DNA of 7,979 nt from Sideroxydans sp. (GTDB lineage Bacteria > Pseudomonadota > Gammaproteobacteria > Burkholderiales > Gallionellaceae). Shown in pieces: positions 1-5,963 of the stretch; within the stretch, counting starts at the first letter, position 1; each line of letters opens with the position of its first letter. The notes below the pieces were generated by a model, which had not been told where the DNA came from, made no database searches, and was given only the letters and a program-made list of their open reading frames with translations. The stretch spans positions 1 through 7,979 of the forward strand of contig JAVBYP010000274.1 of NCBI GenBank assembly GCA_030823965.1. The letters are read 5' to 3'. The position numbers and the translations under genes are program-made.

Positions 1-48
1 TTCCAACCAAATTCCTCTTACGAACCACCGCAAATGACCCCTGAGTGA
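1..48 (+). other. Possible tail of an upstream gene (unresolved)
   Basis: All three forward frames are open from the window edge and each closes within the first 48 bases (stops at 35-37, 42-44 and 46-48). The longest tail would read FQPNSSYEPPQMTPE and stop 22 bases before the DUF2937 start. An upstream co-directional gene could therefore end here, but with only 11-15 residues in any frame I cannot choose between them or exclude that the stretch is non-coding. No promoter or terminator is evident in bases 1-70. Confidence 0.2.
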
Positions 49-70
49 GCCACGTGCTCGCTCTGCCCAC

Positions 71-601
71 ATGACCAGCATCCTCTACCGCTATCTGCTG
101 ATCATCGTCGCCTGTGTGGCGATGTTGATCGGGTTGCAGATCCCCAATTTCGTCGATCAGTACGAGAAGCGGGTAGATGCGCATCTGCGCGAGGTGTCGG
201 TGAATCTGCAATCTTTTCAGGACATCGCGAACAAGTATTTCGGTGGCGATATGCAAAAACTCATCGAGTTGCATCGCAACAGTGTTGAGAAACCTTTCCA
301 AGAGGAAGGTGCTGCCCTTGAGAAGATGGTGCAACGCAAGTTGCGCTTCGAAGCCGACCTCGCCGCCCTGAACACCAGTCTCCCGCAGAAAGCTTTGCAC
401 GTGCTGTTGCATGGCGACCAAGAGATATTGGATGAGGCTTTTGCTCAATACAGTTATGCCGTGCCACTGAACCAAGATGCGCTCATCTTCGGCGCGGTCG
501 TGGCTCTCATCCTTTTGCTACTGGTCGAATCTTTACTCGCCCTTGTCCGTCTCATCATCCGCAAGACTTCACATTCCTCCCCTCCCCCTAAAGCACTATG
601 A
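71..601 (+). CDS. DUF2937 family inner-membrane protein
   Basis: A 176-residue protein with a hydrophobic segment at about residues 6-22, a long polar, probably helical middle (about 30-130), and a second strong membrane segment at about 137-163 ending in a basic, proline-rich tail. The stretch IPNFVDQYEKRVDAHLREV straight after the first segment, followed by YFGGD near residue 57, is what I recognise as DUF2937. The function of this family is not known. The layout suggests both ends anchored in the inner membrane with a large soluble loop between. The ATG at 71 is chosen because it opens directly onto the first membrane helix; no good ribosome binding site precedes it. Its stop overlaps the next gene's start (ATGA at 598-601), so the two are probably translated together. 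Confidence 0.8.
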   Translation: MTSILYRYLLIIVACVAMLIGLQIPNFVDQYEKRVDAHLREVSVNLQSFQDIANKYFGGDMQKLIELHRNSVEKPFQEEGAALEKMVQRKLRFEADLAALNTSLPQKALHVLLHGDQEILDEAFAQYSYAVPLNQDALIFGAVVALILLLLVESLLALVRLIIRKTSHSSPPPKAL

Positions 602-1353
602 GTTTCTCTATCGATATCAGCGAAGAAGCGGGTGTCCGCTATCTTCATTTCGGCACACGTTGGATACAAGGCGCGATGCGTATCGCACGTCCTTGGAACC
701 TTGAATTGGAATACACCAAGGAGATGATGGCGAGCCTGCTGTTGCGCGACGACAAACGCTTCCCGCGCAAGGTGCTGCTCATCGGCTTGGGTTGCGCCTC
801 ACTCACCAAGTTCATCTATCGCAATCTGCCCTTGGCTCACATCACGGTGGTGGAGATCGAGCCGCTGGTGGTAGAAGCCGCGAAGACCTATTTCAAATTG
901 CCCGATGACGACAAGCGCATCCACATGGTCATCGATGACGGTGCGAAATTCGTGATGGAGACGAACAAGAAATTCGACCTCATCTTGGTGGATGGCTTCA
1001 ATGATCGCGCACATCCGGGCGACCTGAACACGCTTCCGTTCTATCAAGTCTGTCGTAATCGCTTGACCGACCAAGGTGTGATGGGCGTGAACCTCATCGG
1101 TCTGAGCCGTGGCGTAGAAGGCGGTTTCGCCTATATCAGAAAAGCCTTTGATGACCGTGCGCTGATGTTCCCCTCATGCGAGAGCGGCAATGTGATCGCC
1201 TTCGCCACAGCGGGTGATGAGATCGCCATCGACTTGGAAGATATGAAAGAACACGCGATCGAACTCAAAGAGAACACCGGATTGAATCTACTTCCCACCA
1301 TCACCCGACTTGAAAAAGCGCAGACTTGTGCGGGTGGGATTCTGAAGATTTAA
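598..1353 (+). CDS. Spermidine-synthase-like (SpeE-fold) methyltransferase-type protein
   Basis: A 251-residue soluble protein with the Rossmann fold of polyamine aminopropyltransferases. An N-terminal strand region (about 1-56) contains GTRWIQGAMRIARP. The nucleotide-binding loop LLIGLGCASLTKF lies at 60-72, the acidic ribose-binding strand VVEIEP at 84-89, IDDGAKF at 112-118 and LILVDGFND at 128-136. True SpeE enzymes usually carry GGGDG, a Tyr-His-Glu motif and a DSTDP-like catalytic loop. Here these read GLGCA, LEYTKEM and DGFND, so the binding site for the decarboxylated-SAM or SAM-type cofactor looks intact but the amine site does not. I infer a relative acting on another substrate rather than a genuine spermidine synthase. 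Translation is probably coupled to the preceding DUF2937 gene through the ATGA overlap; no ribosome binding site of its own is seen. Confidence 0.75.
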   Translation: MSFSIDISEEAGVRYLHFGTRWIQGAMRIARPWNLELEYTKEMMASLLLRDDKRFPRKVLLIGLGCASLTKFIYRNLPLAHITVVEIEPLVVEAAKTYFKLPDDDKRIHMVIDDGAKFVMETNKKFDLILVDGFNDRAHPGDLNTLPFYQVCRNRLTDQGVMGVNLIGLSRGVEGGFAYIRKAFDDRALMFPSCESGNVIAFATAGDEIAIDLEDMKEHAIELKENTGLNLLPTITRLEKAQTCAGGILKI

Positions 1354-1379
1354 CAAAAGATTCAATATAGTTAGGCACG

Positions 1380-1407
1380 GCTTGCGTGTAGAATTCGCGT
1401 AGCAAGC
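1380..1407. repeat. Inverted repeat GCTTGC/GCAAGC
   Basis: Six bases at 1380-1385 are the exact reverse complement of 1402-1407, separated by 16 bases. It lies downstream of the synthase-like gene and upstream of the candidate promoter. It could be a weak transcript end for the first two genes or part of an operator, but the short arms, the long loop and the lack of a following T-run make either reading tentative. Confidence 0.25.
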
Positions 1408-1437
1408 AGGGGTCGTCATGTTTTTTGACGAACCTGC
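1406..1437. repeat. Imperfect dyad overlapping a candidate -35 box
   Basis: GCAGG (1406-1410) plus TCGTCA (1413-1418) pair with TGACGA (1426-1431) plus CCTGC (1433-1437), giving 11 paired bases around a small 2-by-1 internal loop and a T-rich turn. The right arm contains most of the TTGACG proposed as the -35 element of the nucleoid-protein gene. An operator for a dimeric regulator or a terminator-like hairpin are both possible. The T-run sits in the loop rather than after the stem, which argues against a standard terminator. Confidence 0.35.
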
Positions 1438-1452
1438 CCGAGAATTTAGTAT
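1425..1452 (+). promoter_or_regulatory. Candidate sigma-70 promoter of the H1-like gene
   Basis: TTGACG at 1425-1430 (five of six matches to the -35 consensus) is followed after 16 bases by TAGTAT at 1447-1452 (four of six to -10). Transcription would begin near 1459, giving a very short leader that still includes the ribosome binding site. Its position just upstream of the H1-like gene, which is preceded by the only sizeable gap in the plus-strand set, supports it. Confidence 0.4.
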
Positions 1453-1461
1453 GTAAATCTT

Positions 1462-1467
1462 GAAAGG
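1462..1467 (+). promoter_or_regulatory. Ribosome binding site deciding the H1-like start
   Basis: GAAAGG lies 8 bases before the ATG at 1476. A GTG in the same frame at 1470 would be only 2 bases from this site, so the ATG at 1476 is the better start. Confidence 0.6.
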
Positions 1468-1475
1468 TAGTGATC

Positions 1476-1865
1476 ATGGCAACAACAAAGACTCCGGCTA
1501 CGACAGCCAAGAAACCCGCGACGACTCGCACAAAGACAGCTGCTGCATCGACTGAAAAGAAAGTGACTGCTAAGGCACCCGCCGCGAAGAAGACAACGAC
1601 TGCTGCAGCTAAGCCTGCTGTGAAGAAAGTCGCTGCGAAGACAACTGAAAAAGCAGCAGCACCCAAAGCAGCTGCGCCAAAGAAAGTAGCAGTAAAGAAA
1701 GTGGCTGCTAAGAAGTCGTCTCCTGCTCCGACCCCTGAAGAGCGCTATCGCATGGTGCAAGATGCGGCTTACTACTTGGCCGAGAAGAACGGCTTTGCAG
1801 GTGGTGCGATGGGTTATTGGATCGCTGCAGAGATCGAGATCGAAGAGTTCTTGGCTGGTAAGTGA
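1476..1865 (+). CDS. Histone-H1-like nucleoid protein with C-terminal DUF2934
   Basis: A 129-residue basic protein. Residues 1-83 are low-complexity Lys/Ala/Thr/Pro with 21 lysines and only two acidic residues before position 81, including KKVAAK and KKVAVKKVAAKK runs like the C-terminal tail of eukaryotic histone H1 and of bacterial AlgP-type proteins. Residues 87-129 form a compact DUF2934 domain: an ERYRMVQDAAYYLAEKNGF helix, a Gly-rich turn, then GYWIAAEIEIEEFL. Such tails bind DNA through charge, so a role in compacting the nucleoid or influencing transcription is likely. The role of DUF2934 is unknown. The tail precedes the folded domain. The gene seems to have its own promoter and converges with the minus-strand cluster. 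Confidence 0.8.
   Translation: MATTKTPATTAKKPATTRTKTAAASTEKKVTAKAPAAKKTTTAAAKPAVKKVAAKTTEKAAAPKAAAPKKVAVKKVAAKKSSPAPTPEERYRMVQDAAYYLAEKNGFAGGAMGYWIAAEIEIEEFLAGK
1509..1715 (+). repeat. Low-complexity Lys/Ala codon repeats in the H1-like gene
   Basis: This part encodes residues 12-80 and consists of degenerate short repeats built on AAG/AAA lysine codons alternating with GCN alanine codons, including several copies of AAGAAAGT (for example near 1623 and within 1680-1715). Such tracts change length easily by slippage, so the number of basic repeats probably varies between related strains. Confidence 0.6.
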
Positions 1866-1887
1866 TCCGCCTGACTGGCAGGCGGAT
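1865..1887. terminator. Perfect 9-bp hairpin between converging genes, possible bidirectional transcript end
   Basis: ATCCGCCTG (1865-1873) and CAGGCGGAT (1879-1887) are exact reverse complements around the 5-base loop ACTGG. The hairpin starts at the last base of the H1-like stop codon and lies just past the stop of the DUF190 gene on the other strand, a natural place for a shared transcript end. No T-run follows on either strand, so it is not a standard intrinsic terminator. It may instead protect 3' ends or block read-through. Confidence 0.45.
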
Positions 1888-1896
1888 AACCGCTTG

Positions 1897-2214
1897 TCAG
1901 TCGCCAGTCACTCCGTATTCAACGGAGTAACTCACATAAGGTAGTTTGATCTTCTCATCGTTCAAAGCGACGATGAGTTTTTCTGCGTGCACCGAACTCA
2001 CGACGAATTCGACTTGCATCGGTAGCTCTCCACTCAATTCAAAGAAGGTGTCTGAATGCAGATGCCCGTGTCGTCCGAAACCTGCGACCGCTCGAAAGAC
2101 CGAGCCACCGGGAAGTCCGAGCTGCTTGGCTTTCTCCAATATCCATTCGTATAACAGCTTGCTGTCATGTCGCTGACTCTCGGTCAGATAGAACTTGATG
2201 TAGACACCTTGCAT
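1897..2214 (-). CDS. DUF190 family protein (PII-like fold)
   Basis: A 105-residue soluble protein starting MQGVYIKFYLTESQRHDSK. It shows the DUF190 pattern: LLYEWILEKAKQLGLPGGSVFRAVAGFGRHG at about 21-50, a strand-rich centre with LPMQVEFVVS (64-73), and an acidic-basic C-terminal part. The family is known for a small ferredoxin-like fold resembling PII signal proteins and for frequent linkage to crcB; its biochemical role is unsettled. The start at 2214 follows a strong AGGAGG; longer in-frame versions run back into crcB and lack support. It is the last gene of the minus-strand cluster, 35 bases after crcB, and probably assists or senses the fluoride response. Confidence 0.85.
   Translation of the reverse strand: MQGVYIKFYLTESQRHDSKLLYEWILEKAKQLGLPGGSVFRAVAGFGRHGHLHSDTFFELSGELPMQVEFVVSSVHAEKLIVALNDEKIKLPYVSYSVEYGVTGD
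1910..1928. repeat. Inverted repeat in the 3' end of the DUF190 gene
   Basis: ACTCCGT (1910-1916) and ACGGAGT (1922-1928) are exact reverse complements with a 5-base loop. The hairpin is inside the coding sequence (codons for SVEYGV) close to the stop. It may contribute to transcript-end structure together with the 1865-1887 hairpin. Confidence 0.4.
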
Positions 2215-2219
2215 ATCAC

Positions 2220-2225
2220 CCTCCT
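2220..2225 (-). promoter_or_regulatory. Strong ribosome binding site of the DUF190 gene
   Basis: On the minus strand AGGAGG lies 5 bases before the ATG at 2214. It is a full match to the anti-Shine-Dalgarno complement, the best in this cluster, and fixes the short 105-residue form. It suggests the last gene of the cluster is translated more strongly than crcB, which lacks a clear site. Confidence 0.75.
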
Positions 2226-2249
2226 GACTGAAATTCGTACTTTGGATTT

Positions 2250-2636
2250 CTAGATGCGCCCTAACCACTTGAAAGTCTGTATCCCCATCACCGTCATCAA
2301 CAACGAGCCCCCCAAGTGTGCGGCGATGATGGCTGTCCCCCACGCATACTGTCCGCGCATCAGCAATGTCACCATCTCGGCCGAGAAGGTGGAGAAAGTA
2401 GTCAGGCCGCCAAGGAAGCCAGTGATGACGAGCAAGCGCCACTCAGGCGAGATGCCAGGATTCTGCATGAAGAAGGCGATCGCAAGGCCGATGAGGTAGC
2501 CACCCACGAGGTTGGCGGAGAGCGTACCCATTGGCAACTCAGGCACAGCGGGGTTGAGCCACAAGCCCAAGCCCCAGCGTAGCCATGCACCGATGGCTGC
2601 GCCGATTCCGACTGCGAGAAAAGCGTAAAGAGTCAT
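2250..2636 (-). CDS. crcB: Fluoride ion channel FluC/CrcB
   Basis: A 128-residue, four-helix inner-membrane protein, the usual length for the family, which works as an antiparallel dual-topology dimer exporting fluoride. Visible signatures are the N-terminal [10 protein letters not shown] (residues 12-21), [10 protein letters not shown] (37-46) with the conserved pore Asn at 42, and [15 protein letters not shown] (73-87) holding the two phenylalanines (81, 84) that line the fluoride path. The start at 2636 gives the standard [10 protein letters not shown] opening; the reading frame stays open further upstream, but only across the neighbouring gene. It follows the YkgJ-type gene by 13 bases and precedes DUF190 by 35. 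No fluoride riboswitch is visible in front of it, as expected for a gene deep inside an operon. Confidence 0.93.
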   Translation of the reverse strand: MTLYAFLAVGIGAAIGAWLRWGLGLWLNPAVPELPMGTLSANLVGGYLIGLAIAFFMQNPGISPEWRLLVITGFLGGLTTFSTFSAEMVTLLMRGQYAWGTAIIAAHLGGSLLMTVMGIQTFKWLGRI

Positions 2637-2649
2637 GGCAGGATTGTAT

Positions 2650-2964
2650 TCAAACTGGAGGCGTGATGCCGCGCAATTTGAAGCAGCGCATGTTCGGTGT
2701 GCCGTCCAACTCGTATTCATTGAACTCACGACATGTCGAAGGACGATTCTCGTAGATGGCACAGGATACTTGCTCTCCCACCTCGCCACGCAAAGCAGCA
2801 CAGCGCGGCGGATAGATGTTGGTGCCTTTCATGCAAGACACTCCCGACTGGATTTGTTCGAGATATTCGGCGGGTATCGCTAGCGCCTCATCCGCATGAA
2901 AGATGATGCGGTAGTAGGCACAACATGCACCACAGCTTAGGCAGGGATTAGCTGCAGCGCTCAT
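2650..2964 (-). CDS. YkgJ family Cys-cluster (CxxCxxCC) protein
   Basis: A 104-residue soluble protein beginning [20 protein letters not shown]. The CxxCxxCC cluster (Cys8, 11, 14, 15) marks the YkgJ/zinc- or iron-chelating family. Further cysteines at 44, 55, 68, 78 and 94 include the [14 protein letters not shown] block typical of the family. Members are thought to bind zinc or an iron-sulfur cluster; no specific reaction is established. The ATG shares one base with the rimO stop (TAATG on the minus strand), so translation should be coupled to rimO. This hints at a link with iron-sulfur or metal chemistry, but that is inference. Confidence 0.85.
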   Translation of the reverse strand: MSAAANPCLSCGACCAYYRIIFHADEALAIPAEYLEQIQSGVSCMKGTNIYPPRCAALRGEVGEQVSCAIYENRPSTCREFNEYELDGTPNMRCFKLRGITPPV

Positions 2965-4280
2965 TATCTGACCACTTCACCCCACAGGTCGTGCTCGTCG
3001 GAATCCGTGATGCGTACCATGACGAACTCCCCTACTTCTAGTTCCTCATCGTCGATGTAGACCAGACCATCTATCTCTGGAGCATCTGCCGCCGTGCGTC
3101 CGACAGAACCATCTTCATCCACGTCGTCGATGATGACCTGCATGACACGGCCGACCTTCTGCGCCAGCTTCTCGGCGCTGATCTCTTCTTGCAGATACAT
3201 CAGGCGTGCGAGGCGGTCTTCTTGTACTTCGGGGTCGATATGTTCACCTAGATCATTCGCTACAGCGCCTTCGACGGGCGAGTATTTGAATGCGCCGACG
3301 CGATCCAAGCGCGCGGCTTCGATGAAGTCGAGCAACTCTTCGAACTCTTCTTCCGTCTCACCGGGGAAGCCGACGATGAAGGTGCTGCGTATGGTCAGAT
3401 CTGGACATATCTCGCGCCAACCTTGGATGCGCTTGAGCATGTTCTCGCTGCTGGCGGGACGACGCATCGCTTTTAGGATGCGTTCATTCGCATGTTGGAA
3501 CGGGATGTCTAGGTAAGGCAGTATCTTGCCCTCTGCCATCAATGGGATGACTTCATCCACGCTTTGATACGGATAGACGTAATGCAGACGCGTCCACACA
3601 CCCAGACTACCAAGTGCTTCAGCCAAGTCGGTCATGCGCGTCTTGAGCGGGCGACCATTCCAAAAGCCGGTACGGTATTTAACATCCACACCATAAGCTG
3701 ATGTGTCTTGCGAGATGACTAGCAATTCTTTGACGCCGGACTCCACCAGCTTCTCTGCTTCCGCCATCACCTCATGCACAGGACGACTCACCAAGTCGCC
3801 GCGTAATGCTGGGATGATGCAGAAGGTACACCGATGGTTACAGCCTTCGGATATCTTCAGGTAGGCAAAGTGTTCGGGGGTGAGACGCACGCCTTGCGGT
3901 GGTACGAGATCTGTGAAGGGGTCGTGCAGTTTCGGCAGGTGTAGATGCACGGCATCCATCACCGCATCGGTCTCATGCGGGCCGGTGATGGCGAGCACCT
4001 TGGGGTGCGTCTTCTGCACGATGTCGCCCTTTGCACCCAAGCATCCCGTGACGATGACTTTACCGTTCTCTTGCAACGCTTCGCCGATGGCTTCGAGCGA
4101 TTCAGCGACTGCACTGTCGATGAAGCCACAGGTGTTCACCACCACCAGATCCGCTTCTTCATAACTCGGCGTGATGATGTAACCCTCAGCGCGCATGCGT
4201 GTGAGGATGTGTTCCGAATCGACTGTCGCCTTAGGACAGCCCAGTGAAACGAAACCGATCTTGGGTGATGCGTTACTCAT
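2964..4280 (-). CDS. rimO: Ribosomal protein S12 methylthiotransferase RimO
   Basis: RimO is a radical-SAM enzyme that adds a methylthio group to an aspartate of ribosomal protein S12. The protein has 438 residues, close to E. coli RimO (about 441). The N-terminal MTTase domain has its three cluster cysteines in SLGCPK (Cys15), NTCGFIDSA (Cys51) and VTGCLGAK (Cys80). The radical-SAM motif CNHRCTFC lies at 147-154, followed by HYVYPYQ and [13 protein letters not shown]-terminal TRAM domain covers roughly the last 65 residues. All catalytic cysteines are present. The ATG at 4280 is chosen over an in-frame ATG at 4286 and a TTG at 4301 because AGAGGA lies 6 bases before it and it matches the family's usual beginning. 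It follows the CDF gene by 17 bases and overlaps the next gene by one. Confidence 0.95.
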   Translation of the reverse strand: MSNASPKIGFVSLGCPKATVDSEHILTRMRAEGYIITPSYEEADLVVVNTCGFIDSAVAESLEAIGEALQENGKVIVTGCLGAKGDIVQKTHPKVLAITGPHETDAVMDAVHLHLPKLHDPFTDLVPPQGVRLTPEHFAYLKISEGCNHRCTFCIIPALRGDLVSRPVHEVMAEAEKLVESGVKELLVISQDTSAYGVDVKYRTGFWNGRPLKTRMTDLAEALGSLGVWTRLHYVYPYQSVDEVIPLMAEGKILPYLDIPFQHANERILKAMRRPASSENMLKRIQGWREICPDLTIRSTFIVGFPGETEEEFEELLDFIEAARLDRVGAFKYSPVEGAVANDLGEHIDPEVQEDRLARLMYLQEEISAEKLAQKVGRVMQVIIDDVDEDGSVGRTAADAPEIDGLVYIDDEELEVGEFVMVRITDSDEHDLWGEVVR

Positions 4281-4286
4281 GTTCAT

Positions 4287-4292
4287 TCCTCT
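4287..4292 (-). promoter_or_regulatory. Ribosome binding site deciding the rimO start
   Basis: AGAGGA on the minus strand lies 6 bases before the ATG at 4280. The in-frame ATG at 4286 directly abuts this element and the TTG at 4301 lies before it, so neither could use it. Confidence 0.65.
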
Positions 4293-4297
4293 TTCGT

Positions 4298-5197
4298 TCA
4301 ATTCTCTAATGAAAGATCAGCGAGTGAACGCGGATCTTCTAATGGTTCTAAATGTGTCGTCAGATGGCTGAATGGTACGACAGCCCTGATATCCGCCTCG
4401 ATGTCCTCAACCACATCATGCCCGCGCTGCACCGTCCACTCCCCCGGCACCAAAACATGCAGTGAGATGAAGGCTTGCCTGCCGGCTTGGCGCGTACGTA
4501 AGGCATGAAAATCCAGTCCTTGCTCCCGATATGTCTCCAACACTGCTTCGATGGAAGCGATCTGTTCAGCGGGGATCGCCGCATCCATCAGCCCCGATGC
4601 GGATTGCGACATCAGCTGCCATCCGGTCCATACGATATTGGCGGCGACCACCAAAGCGATGAGTGGATCAAGCCACAGCCAACCGCTTAGCCAAACCAAA
4701 CCGACCCCGATGATGACACCGACCGATGTCCACACATCGGTCATCAGATGTTTCGCATCCGCTTCCAGTGTGATGGAGTTATGCGCGCGCCCGGCCTTCA
4801 GAAGTTCACGTGCAGCAAACAGATTGATGAGCGAAGCGACCACCGAAACCAATAGACCGACGCCGACCGCTTCGATCTCTTGCGGATGCAGGAAACGGTC
4901 GATGGCTGTGTAGGCGATGCTGACTGCCGCCAGCAGGATGAGGAAACCTTCGAAAGCGCTAGAGAAATATTCTGCCTTGCCGTGACCATAGGCATGTTTG
5001 TCGTCCGCTGGCGATGCCGCCAAAGTCAACATCGCCAACGCCATGAGCGCACCTGCCAGATTGACGAAAGATTCGAGTGCATCGGATAGCAGACCGACTG
5101 AACCCGTGAGCCACCAAGCGATGCCCTTGAGCAGGATAGTGGTGACAGCCGCCGCGATGGAAAGCCATGCGAAGCGTTGCAGATTCGTGGTCGCCAT
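4298..5197 (-). CDS. Cation diffusion facilitator (CDF) family metal exporter
   Basis: A 299-residue inner-membrane proton-coupled divalent-metal exporter of the FieF/YiiP size class. About six membrane helices span residues 8-200, followed by a cytoplasmic domain (about 205-285) of the kind that dimerises and binds metal. Helix 2 reads [14 protein letters not shown] and helix 5 [11 protein letters not shown]. By alignment with FieF the transport site would be Glu42, Asn46, His150 and Asp154, whereas FieF has Asp-Asp-His-Asp. The [12 protein letters not shown] loop (68-79) is a clear CDF mark. The substrate (zinc, iron, manganese or other) cannot be told from sequence alone. The start at 5197 lies only 7 bases after the barrel-protein stop, so the two are probably co-translated. 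Confidence 0.9.
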   Translation of the reverse strand: MATTNLQRFAWLSIAAAVTTILLKGIAWWLTGSVGLLSDALESFVNLAGALMALAMLTLAASPADDKHAYGHGKAEYFSSAFEGFLILLAAVSIAYTAIDRFLHPQEIEAVGVGLLVSVVASLINLFAARELLKAGRAHNSITLEADAKHLMTDVWTSVGVIIGVGLVWLSGWLWLDPLIALVVAANIVWTGWQLMSQSASGLMDAAIPAEQIASIEAVLETYREQGLDFHALRTRQAGRQAFISLHVLVPGEWTVQRGHDVVEDIEADIRAVVPFSHLTTHLEPLEDPRSLADLSLEN

Positions 5198-5204
5198 CCG
5201 AGGC

Positions 5205-5963
5205 TTACCTTATCTTGCCCAACAACATCGACACGCCACCAAACAAGGCGACTCGGTGAGAGGCGCTGTTGATTCCTGCCGACAGACCGGCATCGAGTAC
5301 GACCTTGTTGCTCAATGCGCAACTGCCGGCGACCAACCATTGGTTCTCTGGGATGAAACCTTTGCGTGCAGTGCCAGACAGTTCGACCATCACACCCCAC
5401 TTGTCATCGATCGGTCGGAACACCGTCCCCGACCATCCATATTGATAAGCACTCTCAGTCGCCAATGCATCGCCCAGTTTGGCGACGTTCAAGTTCACGT
5501 CGAGCGAATGACCACGGATATCGCGACTGTAGATACCGTTCAGCAAGAGATCACTCTTGCCACTACCCAAGCCTGTCGCTGCGGTCGGGGCTTTAAAACC
5601 ATACTCAATACCGAGCGCCGCATCCTCGTTCATCACGAAACGATGTTTCAACAACAGGAGCGTATCGCCCACACCGGATACTCGGTTCGCACTCGCATCC
5701 GTTTGCGCTGCGTAAGCATCACCGCCGATGAGCACACCAAAGTCCGGCGTAAAAGCCAACTTGGTCAAATACAAAAGAGCTTGCTGTTTGGAACCGTCTT
5801 TGTTGTCTTGCGTGATGAAGCCTGTCTCCAGCTCGAACCATCCCGGCGCGGACAATCCTGCCGAGTTGGTGACCGTAGGACGATAAGGGGTGACGCTGAC
5901 CTCTTCCGCAAAGACTGGCGCTACTACCCCTATGGCCAAACAGAGAAGTAAGGGACGTTTCAT
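5205..5963 (-). CDS. Outer-membrane beta-barrel protein, Phenol_MetA_deg-like
   Basis: A 252-residue exported protein. Residues 1-19 ([19 protein letters not shown]) form a signal peptide with likely cleavage before EEV. The mature part consists of alternating strands with repeated aromatic-glycine patterns. [20 protein letters not shown] near the start and [16 protein letters not shown] near 93-108 resemble the family once named for the MetA pathway of phenol degradation (PF13557), which are probably small outer-membrane barrels of unknown cargo. The last residues (LLGKIR) lack the usual terminal Phe of barrel proteins. The start overlaps the ZIP stop (ATGA at 5960-5963) and the stop is 7 bases from the CDF start. 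Its place between two metal transporters suggests a role in metal passage or release across the outer membrane; that is inference. Confidence 0.7.
   Translation of the reverse strand: MKRPLLLCLAIGVVAPVFAEEVSVTPYRPTVTNSAGLSAPGWFELETGFITQDNKDGSKQQALLYLTKLAFTPDFGVLIGGDAYAAQTDASANRVSGVGDTLLLLKHRFVMNEDAALGIEYGFKAPTAATGLGSGKSDLLLNGIYSRDIRGHSLDVNLNVAKLGDALATESAYQYGWSGTVFRPIDDKWGVMVELSGTARKGFIPENQWLVAGSCALSNKVVLDAGLSAGINSASHRVALFGGVSMLLGKIR

Noticed and set aside
598..1353. Naming the enzyme speE
   Set aside because: Key amine-site and catalytic-loop motifs of spermidine synthase are not matched, so the specific gene name would overstate the evidence.
1301..1666. Minus-strand frame with a hydrophobic Ala/Val/Phe-rich translation
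   Set aside because: It is the antisense reading of the Lys/Ala repeat tract, which automatically yields hydrophobic codons; the H1-like gene has a ribosome binding site and a known domain.
2637..2700. Fluoride riboswitch ahead of crcB
   Set aside because: The upstream bases are the coding end of the YkgJ-type gene and I find no sequence resembling the crcB-motif RNA.
2637..2801. N-terminal extension of CrcB or DUF190 to upstream in-frame starts
   Set aside because: Extensions run through neighbouring coding sequence, do not match the family, and the short forms give standard lengths (128 and 105 residues).
4998..5951. Long open frame on the plus strand (317 codons) opposite the barrel and CDF genes
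   Set aside because: It straddles the junction of two well-supported minus-strand genes, has no recognisable domain, and its composition (rich in Arg, Cys, His, Ser) is that of an antisense shadow.
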